Below are positions 27,508-36,861 of a DNA stretch of 64,000 nucleotides, in pieces (within the stretch, counting starts at the first letter, position 1; every line of letters starts with the position of its first letter). Origin of the DNA: Pseudomonas typographi (GTDB lineage: Bacteria > Pseudomonadota > Gammaproteobacteria > Pseudomonadales > Pseudomonadaceae); NCBI RefSeq assembly GCF_014694385.1, contig NZ_JAAOCA010000002.1:210963-274962 (forward strand), read 5' to 3'. The notes beneath the pieces are model-generated. The model saw nothing but the letters and a program-made list of their open reading frames with translations, was not told the DNA's origin and ran no database searches. The position numbers were made by a program, and so were the translations under genes.

Positions 27508-28395
27508 TCAACCGCGGCGGCGCAACGCTTCGATACGCTCTTCCAACGGCGGGTGGCTCATCAACAGGCCGGCCAGGCCGTGCTTGAGGCCGCCGTTAAT
27601 GCCGAAGGCGCGGAGCGTGTCGGGCATGTGCACCGGCACGCCCTGTTCGGCCCGTAGCCGCTGCAGGGCGCCGATCATCGCACCGGTGCCGGCCAATTGC
27701 GCGCCGGCTTCGTCGGCGCGGTATTCGCGGCGCCGCGAGAACCACATCACGATGATGCTGGCGAGGATGCCCAATACGATCTCGGCGAAGATGGTGGCGA
27801 TGAAGTAGGCGATACCCTGGCCCTCTTCGTTCTTGAAAATCACCTTGTCGACGAAATTGCCGATGATCCGCGCGAAGAACATCACGAAGGTGTTGACCAC
27901 ACCTTGGACCAACGCCAGGGTGACCATGTCGCCGTTGGCCACATGGCCGATCTCGTGGGCCAGTACCGCGCGCACTTCATCCGGCGAGAACCGCTCGAGC
28001 AGGCCCTGGCTGACCGCGACCAGGGCGTCGTTGCGGTTCCAGCCGGTGGCGAAGGCGTTGGCCTCGTAAGCCGGGAAGATACCGACCTCCGGCATTTTGA
28101 TGCCCGCCTCGCGGGAGAGTTGTTCCACCGTTTGCATCAGCCACTGCTCGTGGCGGGTGCGTGGCTGGGTGATGGTCTGGGTGCCAGTGCTCATCTTGGC
28201 CATCCACTTGGAGATGAACAGCGAGAACAGCGAGCCGGCGAACCCGAAGACGGCGCAGAAAATCAGCAACTGGTTGAGGTTGAGGTCCACCCCGTTGGCG
28301 GCCATGAAGCCGTTGAAGCCGAACAGGCTCAGGGTGATGCTGGCTATCAGCACGACCGCAAGGTTGGTGGCCACGAACAGCAGGATGCGCATCAT
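27508..28395 (-). CDS. htpX: Membrane zinc metalloprotease HtpX
   Basis: 295 aa. Inner-membrane quality-control protease of the M48 family, acting with FtsH on misfolded membrane proteins. HEIGH zinc motif at residues 147-151, followed further on by [11 protein letters not shown] (third zinc ligand). Two N-terminal membrane helices (about 4-25, 40-62) and two more after the zinc site (about 160-215). The start pair ATG-ATG at 28395/28392 is preceded by GGAGTAC. Length matches the family. Confidence 0.96.
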   Translation of the reverse strand: MMRILLFVATNLAVVLIASITLSLFGFNGFMAANGVDLNLNQLLIFCAVFGFAGSLFSLFISKWMAKMSTGTQTITQPRTRHEQWLMQTVEQLSREAGIKMPEVGIFPAYEANAFATGWNRNDALVAVSQGLLERFSPDEVRAVLAHEIGHVANGDMVTLALVQGVVNTFVMFFARIIGNFVDKVIFKNEEGQGIAYFIATIFAEIVLGILASIIVMWFSRRREYRADEAGAQLAGTGAMIGALQRLRAEQGVPVHMPDTLRAFGINGGLKHGLAGLLMSHPPLEERIEALRRRG

Positions 28396-28609
28396 GGTGT
28401 GAAAGTACTCCTGACGGGTAAGTATGAAGCTTAGTCGGGTATATAAGGTTGCCAGTGGAGGGATTCAACCAAGGTACTATTACAAACTATGTCGCAGGAA
28501 TTTTCCTACAAGGGCTGCCTAGGTGGAACCCTCTGGCCCTGTGGCCTAGCGTGAAAACATTGCTGCTGAATGGTTTCGCCGGCTGCTTAGGCAATTGAGC
28601 CAAAACGTG

Positions 28610-28636
28610 ACGGCGCCGCCGCTGGGGTGGCGCCGT
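28610..28636. terminator. GC-rich hairpin 3' of the aminotransferase gene
   Basis: ACGGCGCC (28610-28617) pairs with GGCGCCGT (28629-28636), and TTTTC follows on the plus strand. On the minus strand it lies directly past the aminotransferase stop (28642). It is plausible as a terminator or as a bidirectional boundary. The remaining gap up to htpX (28396-28609) shows no gene. Confidence 0.55.
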
Positions 28637-28641
28637 TTTCA

Positions 28642-29853
28642 TCACTGGCGATAGCCGCGCACGAAGCTGCCGATGCGGCTGATGGCCTGCTCCAGGTCAT
28701 CGACGCGCGGCAGCGTGACCACCCGGAAGTGGTCCGGCCATGGCCAGTTGAACGCGGTGCCTTGTACCACTAGCAGTTTTTCCGACAGCAGCAGGTCGAG
28801 CACGAATTTCTCGTCGTTGGCGATCGGGCACACCTTGGGGTCGATCCGTGGGAAGGCGTACAGCGCGCCCATGGGTTTGACGCACGACACCCCAGGGATG
28901 TCGTTGAGCAGTTCCCAAGCGCGGTTGCGCTGCTCGAGCAGGCGGCCTGGCGGCAGTACCAGGTCGTTGATGCTTTGGTAGCCGCCCAGGGCGGTCTGGA
29001 TCGCGTGTTGTGCCGGCACGTTAGCGCACAGGCGCATGTTGGCGAGGATGTCGAGCCCTTCGATGTAGCTCTGGGCTTGGTGCTTGGGCCCGGAGATAAT
29101 CAGCCAACCGGAGCGAAAGCCGGCCACCCGATAGGATTTCGACAGGCCGTTGAAGGTCAGGCACAGCAGGTCCGGGGCCAGCGCCGCGGTGCTGACGTGC
29201 ACCGCGGCGTCGTAAAGGATCTTGTCGTAGATTTCGTCGGAAAACACCACCAGGTTATGTTGGCGCGCCAGTTCCAGCATGCCCAGCAGCACTTCGCGGG
29301 AGTACACCGCGCCGGTGGGGTTGTTCGGGTTGATGATCACCATGGCCTTAGTGTTGGGCGTGATCTTGGCCTTGATGTCGGCCAGGTCCGGCGCCCAGTC
29401 GGCCTGCTCGTCGCACAGGTAGTGCACCGCATTGCCGCCGGCCAGGCTCACCGACGCCGTCCACAGAGGGTAGTCCGGTGCCGGGATGAGCACTTCATCG
29501 CCGTTGTTGAGCAGCGCTTGCATCGACATCACGATGAGTTCTGACACCCCGTTGCCCAGGTAGATGTCTTCGATGCCGACACCGGCGATCTCTTTTTGCT
29601 GGCAGTACTGCATCACCGCCTTGCGGGCGCTGAACAGGCCCTTGGAGTCGCTGTACCCTTGGGCGGTGGGCAGGTTGCGGATGACGTCCTGGAGGATTTC
29701 TTCCGGAGCCTCGAAGCCGAATGGTGCCGGGTTGCCGATGTTCAGCTTGAGTATGCGGTGGCCTTCTTCTTCCAGGCGCTTGGCGTGCTTGAGCACCGGG
29801 CCGCGGATGTCATAGCACACGTTGGCGAGCTTGTTCGATTTGCTGAACTGCAT
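28642..29853 (-). CDS. alaA: Pyridoxal-phosphate-dependent aminotransferase, AlaA-like
   Basis: 403 aa fold-type I class I/II aminotransferase. E. coli AlaA makes alanine from pyruvate with glutamate as donor. Motifs: GNPAPFGFEAPEEI at the substrate site, PNNPTGAVYS, SDEIYDKILYD, the PLP-lysine segment FNGLSKSYRVAGFRSGW, and a C-terminal FRVVTLPRVDDL. ATG 29853 is preferred over 29967, since the added 38 residues have no family match. It is divergent from msrB. Confidence 0.92.
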   Translation of the reverse strand: MQFSKSNKLANVCYDIRGPVLKHAKRLEEEGHRILKLNIGNPAPFGFEAPEEILQDVIRNLPTAQGYSDSKGLFSARKAVMQYCQQKEIAGVGIEDIYLGNGVSELIVMSMQALLNNGDEVLIPAPDYPLWTASVSLAGGNAVHYLCDEQADWAPDLADIKAKITPNTKAMVIINPNNPTGAVYSREVLLGMLELARQHNLVVFSDEIYDKILYDAAVHVSTAALAPDLLCLTFNGLSKSYRVAGFRSGWLIISGPKHQAQSYIEGLDILANMRLCANVPAQHAIQTALGGYQSINDLVLPPGRLLEQRNRAWELLNDIPGVSCVKPMGALYAFPRIDPKVCPIANDEKFVLDLLLSEKLLVVQGTAFNWPWPDHFRVVTLPRVDDLEQAISRIGSFVRGYRQ

Positions 29854-30011
29854 GTTGGGATCCTGGGTAAGACGCGAGCGCCCACAAAAAAGGGGTTTGA
29901 ACAGCAACGGCGCGGGTGACAGACTGGCGCATCGATACGGCGCAATCATACGTGCCAGCCGATTCACCGAAAAGACACAGTGCGGGCTTTTTCCACTGCT
30001 GAGGTGTACCC

Positions 30012-30416
30012 ATGCCCAAGTTCGACAAAACCCTGGAGGAGTGGCGCGCCATGCTCGACCCCGAGCAGTACCGCGTATGCCGCCTGGCCGGAACCGAGCC
30101 GCCCTTCAGCGGTAAATACAACACCACCAAAACCGATGGCGTGTACCATTGCATTTGCTGCGAGGCGCCATTGTTCGATTCACGGGCCAAGTTCGACTCC
30201 GGTTGCGGGTGGCCAAGCTTTTATGAGCCGATCGCCAACAATGCCATGATCGAACTGCGCGACAGCACCCACGGCATGATCCGCACCGAGGTGCGCTGCA
30301 GCACCTGCAATGCCCACCTGGGCCACGTGTTCCCAGACGGCCCGCGACCGACAGGGTTGCGCTATTGCATCAACTCGGTGTGCCTCGACCTGCGGCCCAG
30401 GGGTGTTCAGGCATGA
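30012..30416 (+). CDS. msrB: Peptide methionine-(R)-sulfoxide reductase MsrB
   Basis: 134 aa. It reduces Met-R-sulfoxide in oxidised proteins. Zinc-site cysteines are C47/C50 and C96/C99, catalytic Cys is C119 in RYCINSVC. The second Cys (C124 in NSVC) is at the position usually Ser in MsrB enzymes, so recycling may differ slightly. Overlaps the next gene by four bases (ATGA), so it is translated together with the glutathione peroxidase. Confidence 0.96.
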   Translation: MPKFDKTLEEWRAMLDPEQYRVCRLAGTEPPFSGKYNTTKTDGVYHCICCEAPLFDSRAKFDSGCGWPSFYEPIANNAMIELRDSTHGMIRTEVRCSTCNAHLGHVFPDGPRPTGLRYCINSVCLDLRPRGVQA

Positions 30417-30898
30417 CGCTGGACCCGATGAGCGTGCCCTGCGTGTTGATGAACGGAACGCGCAAGACCCTTGCCGACTACGATGCCAAGGCCCTGCTGG
30501 TGGTCAACACCGCCAGCCAGTGCGGCTTTACCCCGCAGTACAAGGCCCTGGAGCAACTGTGGCAGACCTACGGGCCGCGCGGGCTGGTGGTGCTGGGGTT
30601 CCCGTGTAACCAGTTCGGCCACCAGGAACCGGGCGACGATCGCGCCATTGCGCAGTTCTGCGACACCACGTTCGGTGTGAGCTTCCCATTGTTTCGCAAG
30701 GTAGAGGTCAACGGCGAGCATGCCCATCGCCTGTTCGTGGCCTTGAAGGCTGCGGCCCCCGGCCTGCTGGGCAGCGAGAAGGTCAAGTGGAACTTCACCA
30801 AGTTTCTCATCGATGTCCGCCGGCGCCGGGTACGCCGCTTCGCGCCGTTCACCAAACCGCACAAGCTCGCCGGCGAAATCGAGCGTTTGCTGGTGTAG
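30413..30898 (+). CDS. Glutathione peroxidase (thiol type)
   Basis: 161 aa. It reduces hydroperoxides. Catalytic Cys 37 in [12 protein letters not shown] (selenocysteine replaced by Cys as usual in bacteria), [13 protein letters not shown] with Gln/Cys, and VKWNFTKFL with the catalytic Trp-Asn. The ATG overlaps the msrB stop, linking peroxide removal with methionine repair. The gene ends 15 bp from the convergent sagS gene; in P. aeruginosa, by memory, ospR (a thiol-based MarR regulator) lies between them and it is missing here. Confidence 0.92.
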   Translation: MTLDPMSVPCVLMNGTRKTLADYDAKALLVVNTASQCGFTPQYKALEQLWQTYGPRGLVVLGFPCNQFGHQEPGDDRAIAQFCDTTFGVSFPLFRKVEVNGEHAHRLFVALKAAAPGLLGSEKVKWNFTKFLIDVRRRRVRRFAPFTKPHKLAGEIERLLV

Positions 30899-30913
30899 TT
30901 TGCAGCCCTCGGG

Positions 30914-33226
30914 TCAGGCGTGCGGCACCCATTGGTCGATCATGGCAATCAGTTCTTCGCGGCGAAACGGTTTGGCCAAATAGTCGTTCATGCCGGCGGC
31001 GCGGCAGCGCTCGCGTTCTTCCGGCATGGCATTGGCGGTCAAGGCTACGATCGGCATTTGCGGCCAGCGGCCGCTCTGGCGGATCCGCCGGGTGGCCTCG
31101 TAGCCATCCATCACCGGCATGTTGCAATCCATCAGCACCAAATCGAACGGGGCGTTTTCAAGCTCGGCCAGCGCTTCGCCGCCGTGGGCGGCCACGGTCA
31201 CCTCGCAGCCGAGTTTGCCGAGCATGCCGCGGGCGACCAATTGGTTAACCGGGTTGTCCTCGACCAGCAGGATGCGCGCGCGCCGCTCTGCGCGGGGTTC
31301 GGCCTGGGGCACGGCGCCAGTGCCGGGTATATCCATGCCGAGGGTGCGCCGCAACACTTGCAACAGCGCGTCGCGGGACAGTGGCCGTGCCAGTTGCTGC
31401 AGGGCACCCAGGCGGGCGGCTTGGTCGCTGGGCAAGAAATTACCATAGGCAGTCACCAGCAAGATCGGCGTTTGCAGGCGTGGGCGCAAGCGGAACAAGC
31501 ATTGCGGGTTGTCGGTGATCACCAGGTCGGCGCTGATGTCGTCGAAGGCATCTTCCGGGTCGCGGCGCTGATACACCAGCCCCCAGCAGGGCAATAGGTT
31601 TTCCAGTAACTCGGCCAAACCACTGCTGGCGCTGCTTACCCCTACGATCTGACCTTTCAGCGTAGGCAACGGGGCGGCAGGGGTGTGGGTGGGCAATGGC
31701 AGGTCGGCGGTGAACTGGCTGCCGAAACCCGGCTCGGAGCTTATCGACAGGCGCCCTTGCATCGCTTCGCACAGGTTATTGGTCAGCGCCAGGCCCAGGC
31801 CGGTACCGCCGAATTGGCGGGTGATACCCGCGCCGGCCTGGGTGAAGGGCTTGAAGATCTTAGCCTGGGCTTCCTTGGGGATGCCGATCCCGGTGTCCCG
31901 TACTTCGATGCTGACGCCGCTGACCACGGCGCTCAAGCGCACGTCCACGCGGCCGAAACGGGTGAACTTCAAGGCGTTGGATAACAAATTGCTGACGATC
32001 TGCCGTACCCGGGTGGGGTCGCCCAGCACCAGTTGGGCAAAGCCCGGCGCCACCAGGCAGGTGAGCTCTACATTCGGTGCCGCATTTTGCGAGAGCAAGT
32101 TGGCGGTGTCCTCCACCAGCGCGGCCAGGTCGAAGGGAATGCGCTCCAGTTCCAACTGGCCGGCGTCGAATTTCGACAGGTCGAGAATATCGTTGAGCAG
32201 CTCCACCAGCACCTTGCCCGAGTCGTGGGCAATCGACAGTTGCTGGCGTTGCTCGGCGGCCAGGGGGGCGTCCATGGCCAGGGCTATCATGCCCAGCAGG
32301 CCGTTGAGCGGTGTGCGAATTTCATGGCTCATGTTGGCCAGAAAGGCGGCGCGGGCCTGAGCCATTTCCATGGCGTTACGGCGGGCGACTTCCAGTTCTT
32401 CATTCGACTGGCTCAGGCGCACGTTGCTCGCCTTAAGCTCGGTGGTGCGCGCCGAGACGATGTTTTCCAGCTCGCTGAGGTAATCGGTGAGGCGGTTTTC
32501 CGCGGCCCGGCGTTGCTGGATTTCCATGGCCATGCTCACGAACTGCTGGTTGGCGACCTTCACCAGCACGCCGATTTCATCTTGTTCGTGGCCGGCCGGG
32601 TAGGGCAGCCGGTTAGGGGCCGCGTTATGCGGGTCGCTGCGGACCAGCGAGCGGATGACCCCCACCAGCGGCTTGGTCAACATGGAGTAGAACATCACCA
32701 ACAAAATGGCGGTGAGGATCAATGTGCGCATAAAACCGCTGACCAAGGTCACACCGGCACGCTCTAAAAACCGTGTGCCGACCGCGCTGGTGTCTACCCG
32801 CAGCGTCAGCGTGCCCAGGGTTTCGGCGGGCATGTGGTCAAGGTACAGGCGGTCTTTGAAGACCAAATTGGTGCCGAACAGTGCGTCGGTGAGCATTCGG
32901 CAGCGGCTGCTCGGGCGTTGCCGGTCGACGCTGGCCAGCACTTGGTTGGTGTTGTCGACCAGGCTTGCGCCAATCACCGACTCTGAGCGCAGCAGCCCCC
33001 TGGTCAGCTCTTCGGCCAATTCGGCGTCGATGTTATAGGCGATCCGCGATGCCGGGTTGTGGCTGATTTCCAGCAGCGACGTGACTTGGCGGTTGATGGC
33101 TTCGTTTACGCTGGCATAATCCAGGGCGATCTGCGCGAAACTCAGTAGTGTCCCGATAACCAGGCCCACCACGACAGTCGTGCGGGCTTGTTTGTACGAC
33201 AAGCGGTGGGTGAACTTGATATCCAT
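30914..33226 (-). CDS. sagS: Hybrid sensor histidine kinase/response regulator SagS
   Basis: 770 aa. TM1 ~17-38, a periplasmic sensing domain (~40-160), TM2 ~162-182, HAMP-like and coiled-coil linker, HisKA with phospho-His 301 (FLANMSHEIRTPLNG), ATPase domain (N box ~411-421, DTGIGIP 444-450, GGTGLGLA 473-480), a degenerate receiver-like domain (~525-630) and a C-terminal receiver with phospho-acceptor Asp 700 (VLMDCNMPVMDG). The neighbourhood (glutathione peroxidase, msrB, aminotransferase, htpX) is that of P. aeruginosa sagS, which controls the switch to surface attachment and biofilm tolerance. The symbol rests on context and domain order. Length and the degenerate middle domain agree. 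Confidence 0.8.
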   Translation of the reverse strand: MDIKFTHRLSYKQARTTVVVGLVIGTLLSFAQIALDYASVNEAINRQVTSLLEISHNPASRIAYNIDAELAEELTRGLLRSESVIGASLVDNTNQVLASVDRQRPSSRCRMLTDALFGTNLVFKDRLYLDHMPAETLGTLTLRVDTSAVGTRFLERAGVTLVSGFMRTLILTAILLVMFYSMLTKPLVGVIRSLVRSDPHNAAPNRLPYPAGHEQDEIGVLVKVANQQFVSMAMEIQQRRAAENRLTDYLSELENIVSARTTELKASNVRLSQSNEELEVARRNAMEMAQARAAFLANMSHEIRTPLNGLLGMIALAMDAPLAAEQRQQLSIAHDSGKVLVELLNDILDLSKFDAGQLELERIPFDLAALVEDTANLLSQNAAPNVELTCLVAPGFAQLVLGDPTRVRQIVSNLLSNALKFTRFGRVDVRLSAVVSGVSIEVRDTGIGIPKEAQAKIFKPFTQAGAGITRQFGGTGLGLALTNNLCEAMQGRLSISSEPGFGSQFTADLPLPTHTPAAPLPTLKGQIVGVSSASSGLAELLENLLPCWGLVYQRRDPEDAFDDISADLVITDNPQCLFRLRPRLQTPILLVTAYGNFLPSDQAARLGALQQLARPLSRDALLQVLRRTLGMDIPGTGAVPQAEPRAERRARILLVEDNPVNQLVARGMLGKLGCEVTVAAHGGEALAELENAPFDLVLMDCNMPVMDGYEATRRIRQSGRWPQMPIVALTANAMPEERERCRAAGMNDYLAKPFRREELIAMIDQWVPHA

Positions 33227-33349
33227 GGATACTGCGCCGGTTCTTGATCGTTAGCCTCGCGCCACGGCGCTCACGGTAATCGACTCCTGGCCCGTGCGCA
33301 CGTTCACGCGGTCGGCTCTTTTACTCTGTTACTGCCTTGAGGTGAAGAC

Positions 33350-34240
33350 GTGGATGCTCGCTTGACTGCCTTTCTCGACCGTGCCGAAGCCGTATTGGCA
33401 CGCCTTGAACCTTTGTTGCCGGTGCCGCGCCCGGCCCTGGATTGGTCTAGCACATTGGCCGCGCGCTGGCGCCACGACGGCCGCAGTGGCTACCTGCAGC
33501 CGCTTGAGGTGAGCCTGGATATTCGCCTGGCCGATTTGCTCGGGGTTGACCGCCAGCGCGAGCAACTGGGCCGTAATACTCGCCAATTCCTCGACGGCCT
33601 GCCGGCCAACCATGCTCTGCTGTGGGGCGCGCGGGGCACCGGCAAGTCTTCGCTGGTGCGCGCCTTGCTGGCCGAACACGCCGCGGCTGGCCTACGGCTG
33701 ATCGAGATCGAGCGCGACCATTTGGCCGACCTGCCGCGGGTGGTAGAGCAACTGAAGGGTCAATCCCAACGCTTTGTACTGTTTTGCGACGATTTGTCGT
33801 TCGAGGCCGGGGAGGGTGACTACCGGGTGCTCAAGAGCGTGCTGGACGGGTCGCTGGAACAGGCGCCGGAAAACCTGTTGCTGTACGCCACCTCCAACCG
33901 CCGCCATTTGGTGCCAGAAAACCAAAGCGACAACGACCATTGGCAGCAGGTCGATGGCGAGCTGCATCCCAGTGAGGCCGTCGAAGACAAAATCGCCCTC
34001 TCTGACCGTTTTGGCCTGTGGTTGTCGTTTTACCCGTTTAGCCAAGGCCATTACTTGGATGTGGTCTGCCATTGGGTGGCCGAGATCGCCAGCCAGGCGG
34101 GGCTGGCTTGGGCCCGTGATGAAGAGCTGGAAAAAAACGCGGTGCGCTGGGCTACTGCCCGCGGCAACCGCAATGGCCGCTGTGCCTATCAATTTGCCCG
34201 CTACTGGGTGGGCCTGAAGCTTTTGGAGACGCATCCATGA
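33350..34240 (+). CDS. DUF815 family ATP-binding protein
   Basis: 296 aa AAA+-like ATPase. Walker A is WGARGTGKSSL (about residues 90-100), Walker B is VLFCDDLSFE, and YATSNRRHLVPE is the sensor-type motif. This is the DUF815 family, widespread and without a defined role. GTG start at 33350 with GAGGTGA four bases upstream. The stop overlaps the following fRMsr start (ATGA), a pairing kept in Pseudomonas. Confidence 0.88.
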   Translation: MDARLTAFLDRAEAVLARLEPLLPVPRPALDWSSTLAARWRHDGRSGYLQPLEVSLDIRLADLLGVDRQREQLGRNTRQFLDGLPANHALLWGARGTGKSSLVRALLAEHAAAGLRLIEIERDHLADLPRVVEQLKGQSQRFVLFCDDLSFEAGEGDYRVLKSVLDGSLEQAPENLLLYATSNRRHLVPENQSDNDHWQQVDGELHPSEAVEDKIALSDRFGLWLSFYPFSQGHYLDVVCHWVAEIASQAGLAWARDEELEKNAVRWATARGNRNGRCAYQFARYWVGLKLLETHP

Positions 34241-34719
34241 TCGATTTGAACGCCACCGGCGACGGGCTGGAAGGCTACCCACTGTGGGTGGCGCAACTTC
34301 AAGCGTTGCTGGCCGGCGAACGGGATTTCATCGCCAACGCCGCGCAATTCTCGGCGTTTGTGTTCAACGAACTGCCTGACCTGAACTGGGCGGGGTTTTA
34401 CCTGAACCGCAATGGCGAGCTGTTATTGGGGCCGTTCCAGGGCAAGGTGGCCTGCGTGCGCATTCCCTTCGGCCAAGGCGTATGTGGCACCGCTGCCGCC
34501 AGCGGCCGGCCGCAACGGGTCGAAGACGTGCACACCTTCGCCGGGCATATCGCCTGCGACAGCGCCTCGAACAGTGAACTGGTGGTGCCACTGGTCAAGC
34601 AAGGCCGCCTGCTCGGCGTGTTCGACCTGGACAGCCCACGGGTTGGGCGCTTCAGCGAAGCCGACCAGGCCGGCATCGAGGCATTGCTGGCGGTATTTCT
34701 GGAGGCGACCGACCTATAG
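34237..34719 (+). CDS. Free methionine-(R)-sulfoxide reductase (GAF domain, fRMsr)
   Basis: 160 aa, a single GAF domain. Three cysteines match those of E. coli fRMsr: C73 (VACVRI), C83 (GVCGTA) and C107 (IACDSAS), spaced 10 and 24 as in the enzyme. It reduces free Met-R-sulfoxide in a thioredoxin-linked cycle. With MsrB and the peroxidase a few kilobases away, the locus covers both protein-bound and free Met-R-SO. Confidence 0.92.
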   Translation: MIDLNATGDGLEGYPLWVAQLQALLAGERDFIANAAQFSAFVFNELPDLNWAGFYLNRNGELLLGPFQGKVACVRIPFGQGVCGTAAASGRPQRVEDVHTFAGHIACDSASNSELVVPLVKQGRLLGVFDLDSPRVGRFSEADQAGIEALLAVFLEATDL

Positions 34720-34797
34720 GCCGCTTACCCACGCGCGCCGCCCGATGCTACAGCCGCCCCACACAGGCTTTGCTGGGTGAAGCGGGTCGGTTAACGC

Positions 34798-35565
34798 TCA
34801 GTCGTAAATCGCCCGTTTCTTCCATTGGGCTTCTTCATCGGCGGTGAGGTCTTTCAGGCCTTCGGTGAGTGCACTGGCGTCGTCCTGATGGTGGCGGATG
34901 TTGTTCATCACCATGTCGTTGGCCCGGGCCAGGAGTTTTTCGAGGTAGCGCAGTTGTTCGCTGTACACCGAGGGTTCCGGCTGTTTCTTCAGGTATTGTA
35001 CGCCGCGCTCGAAGGCCAGCCGCGCATGGCCCGGCTCGCCTTGTTGGAAGGCTTGTTGGCCGAGGTTGTTGAAGAACTCGATGTGCAGCAGCACCAGCAG
35101 GTGGCGGATCTGGTTGACCCAGTGGCGGGACTCGCCCGGGGCCAGCACGCCTTCTTGGGTGGCGCGGATGATCTGGTGGTGCATCACCTCTAGCTGGTAG
35201 CTGACTTCCTTGGCGCGATCTTCGGTAAGGATAGGGTTGGGCGGGTTGTTCACCTGCACCTCGTTGCCCTGCGCTACCAGCGCCTCGAGTTCGGGAATGC
35301 GCGCCTTGAGCGCGGTGTTGCCTTTATCCAGCGGCAGTAGCTTTTGGCTCATGTGCAGTTCGATGCGGTAGAGCAGCAACTTCAGCTCAGGCGTAATCAA
35401 CTGGCCGGGGAAGGTTTCGCTGATGTCCGCGCAGCGGCGCAGGCGGTCGGTCAATTCGTGGCGCAAGCGGGTGCGCGCAACCTTATTGGCTTCGATCGTA
35501 TTATTGAGAAGGCCGATCGCGATGAGTACGGCCACCCCCGCAACGATCAGCAGGGTAATCATCAT
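34798..35565 (-). CDS. Conserved Pseudomonas membrane-anchored protein of unknown function
   Basis: 255 aa (ATG 35565; GTG 35574 would add three residues). One N-terminal helix (about residues 1-20, MMITLLIVAGVAVLIAIGLL) anchors a helical, charged cytoplasmic or periplasmic domain (RHELTDRLRRCADISETFPG, HHQIIRATQEGVL, TPR-like QAFQQGEPGHARLAFERGVQYL). I recognise no named domain. Between this gene and the ABC operon (35566-35823) is a divergent control region containing AT-rich DNA and an inverted repeat. Confidence 0.75.
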   Translation of the reverse strand: MMITLLIVAGVAVLIAIGLLNNTIEANKVARTRLRHELTDRLRRCADISETFPGQLITPELKLLLYRIELHMSQKLLPLDKGNTALKARIPELEALVAQGNEVQVNNPPNPILTEDRAKEVSYQLEVMHHQIIRATQEGVLAPGESRHWVNQIRHLLVLLHIEFFNNLGQQAFQQGEPGHARLAFERGVQYLKKQPEPSVYSEQLRYLEKLLARANDMVMNNIRHHQDDASALTEGLKDLTADEEAQWKKRAIYD

Positions 35566-35727
35566 GGGCGTCACGGTTGTGCCCTCGTGCTGTGTCCTAA
35601 GTGTAGTGTTCAGTGCCGGGGGCGAAGTTCAGTGCGCCGGGCATTCTGGCCTCGGGCCATTATGCGCGCTGCTCGCGCTGTGGCATAGCCTCGCGACGGG
35701 GTACTGACGAGGTGGCCATAAGGCAAT

Positions 35728-35754
35728 AATCATTTGTTATAACGATAAATGATT
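35728..35754. promoter_or_regulatory. AT-rich inverted repeat upstream of the ABC importer operon
   Basis: AATCATTT (35728-35735) and AAATGATT (35747-35754) are perfect 8-bp arms around 11 bp. GTTATAAC (35736-35743), an 8-bp palindrome, lies between them, slightly off centre. It sits 70 bp before the binding-protein start. The look is that of a metalloregulator-type (Fur/Zur-like) or LysR-type site, but no consensus is matched in full. Confidence 0.45.
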
Positions 35755-35823
35755 AAATTATTTCTAAGTATAACCAAAGGAATGCAGCATGGCGGGCTAT
35801 CACCGCACTCTCAGGACTTTGCC

Positions 35824-36861
35824 ATGGTTACGCCCTCCACCCGAAGAACGTTCGTTAAAAACCTGGCCTTATTGGGGGCCGTGGGCGCCGCAGGTAGCTG
35901 GTTGGCCGGGTGCGATAAAGAGGAGCCGGCCAAAAACGCAGGCGCCCCGGGGGTGATCAAGCAGGCCGGGGATAAGCCGGTCGCCTTCAAATACCCCGAC
36001 AACCCGGCCTTCGACCTGGTGTACCTGGCCGATTCATTGGGCTACTTCGAAGGCACACAGGCGCGCCCGCAGTACATCGGCAAGATCGCCGCGCCGCAGA
36101 TCATTCCATTGGTCGGTACCGGTGAGATCGACTTCGGCACGCGCATGGTGCCCTTGGTGATCAGCGCCATTGCCAGTGGCCTGGACCTGAAGGTGATCGC
36201 CGCCGGCGGCAAAACGCTGCAAGAAGCACCGCACATGAAATACTTCGTGCGCGCCGACTCAGGCATTACCCAGCCCAAGGATTGGGAAGGCAAAACCGTG
36301 GGGTTCAACAGTTTCGGTGCCTGCGCCGAATTCGTCAGCAAAAAATACCTGCGTGCGCAGGGCGTGAACGTCGACAAGATCAACTGGGTGGTGGTGCCCG
36401 ACAACCAGGCTGAGCAAACCCTGGTGACCGGCAACGTAGACATCGCCATTATTCACCCGCCAGCTTCCGGGGGGGCCGAGCACAACCCGGCACTGCGCAA
36501 GCTGTGGAGCGACTACGACCTGGACGGTGGCCTGGGCGGCATGGCCCCCTACAGCGGCCACGGCCGTTTCATCCGCGACAACCCCCAAGCCACGAGCGAT
36601 TTCGTGGCGGCTATCGCCAAGGCCGGCAACTGGGTCAACGCCAACCCCGACGACGCCCGCAAGGTCATTGCCGAGCGCTTGGGCATGAAGCTTGATTTGG
36701 TAGAGCGCTACGCGTATGTCGAAGACCTCATCATCACCGAGCCGCCAATCCAGTACTACATCGACATCCTGCAGAACGAAGGCAAGCTGCAGCCGGGCAA
36801 GGTGCAGGTCAAGGACGTGTACACCAACCAGTACAACCCGTTCGCCAAAGGCGCGGTGTAA
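35824..36861 (+). CDS. ABC transporter substrate-binding lipoprotein, nitrate/sulfonate/taurine type
   Basis: 345 aa. The signal sequence carries twin arginines (STRRTFVKNLALLGAVGAAGSWLAGC) and a lipobox with Cys, so it is probably Tat-exported and lipidated. The mature part is a SsuA/TauA/NMT1-like periplasmic binding protein (FDLVYLADSLGYFEG, EIDFGTRMVPLVISAIASGLDLKVIA). ATG 35824 has AGGA seven bases before it. The stop overlaps the ATPase start by one base. Ligand unknown; sulfonate is only the family default, and no monooxygenase or sulfonatase gene is in the operon. Confidence 0.88.
   Translation: MVTPSTRRTFVKNLALLGAVGAAGSWLAGCDKEEPAKNAGAPGVIKQAGDKPVAFKYPDNPAFDLVYLADSLGYFEGTQARPQYIGKIAAPQIIPLVGTGEIDFGTRMVPLVISAIASGLDLKVIAAGGKTLQEAPHMKYFVRADSGITQPKDWEGKTVGFNSFGACAEFVSKKYLRAQGVNVDKINWVVVPDNQAEQTLVTGNVDIAIIHPPASGGAEHNPALRKLWSDYDLDGGLGGMAPYSGHGRFIRDNPQATSDFVAAIAKAGNWVNANPDDARKVIAERLGMKLDLVERYAYVEDLIITEPPIQYYIDILQNEGKLQPGKVQVKDVYTNQYNPFAKGAV

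Noticed and set aside
28490..28510. AGGAA-TT-TTCCT inverted repeat upstream of htpX
   Set aside because: Arms of only 5 bp and no known regulator site that I can name with confidence.
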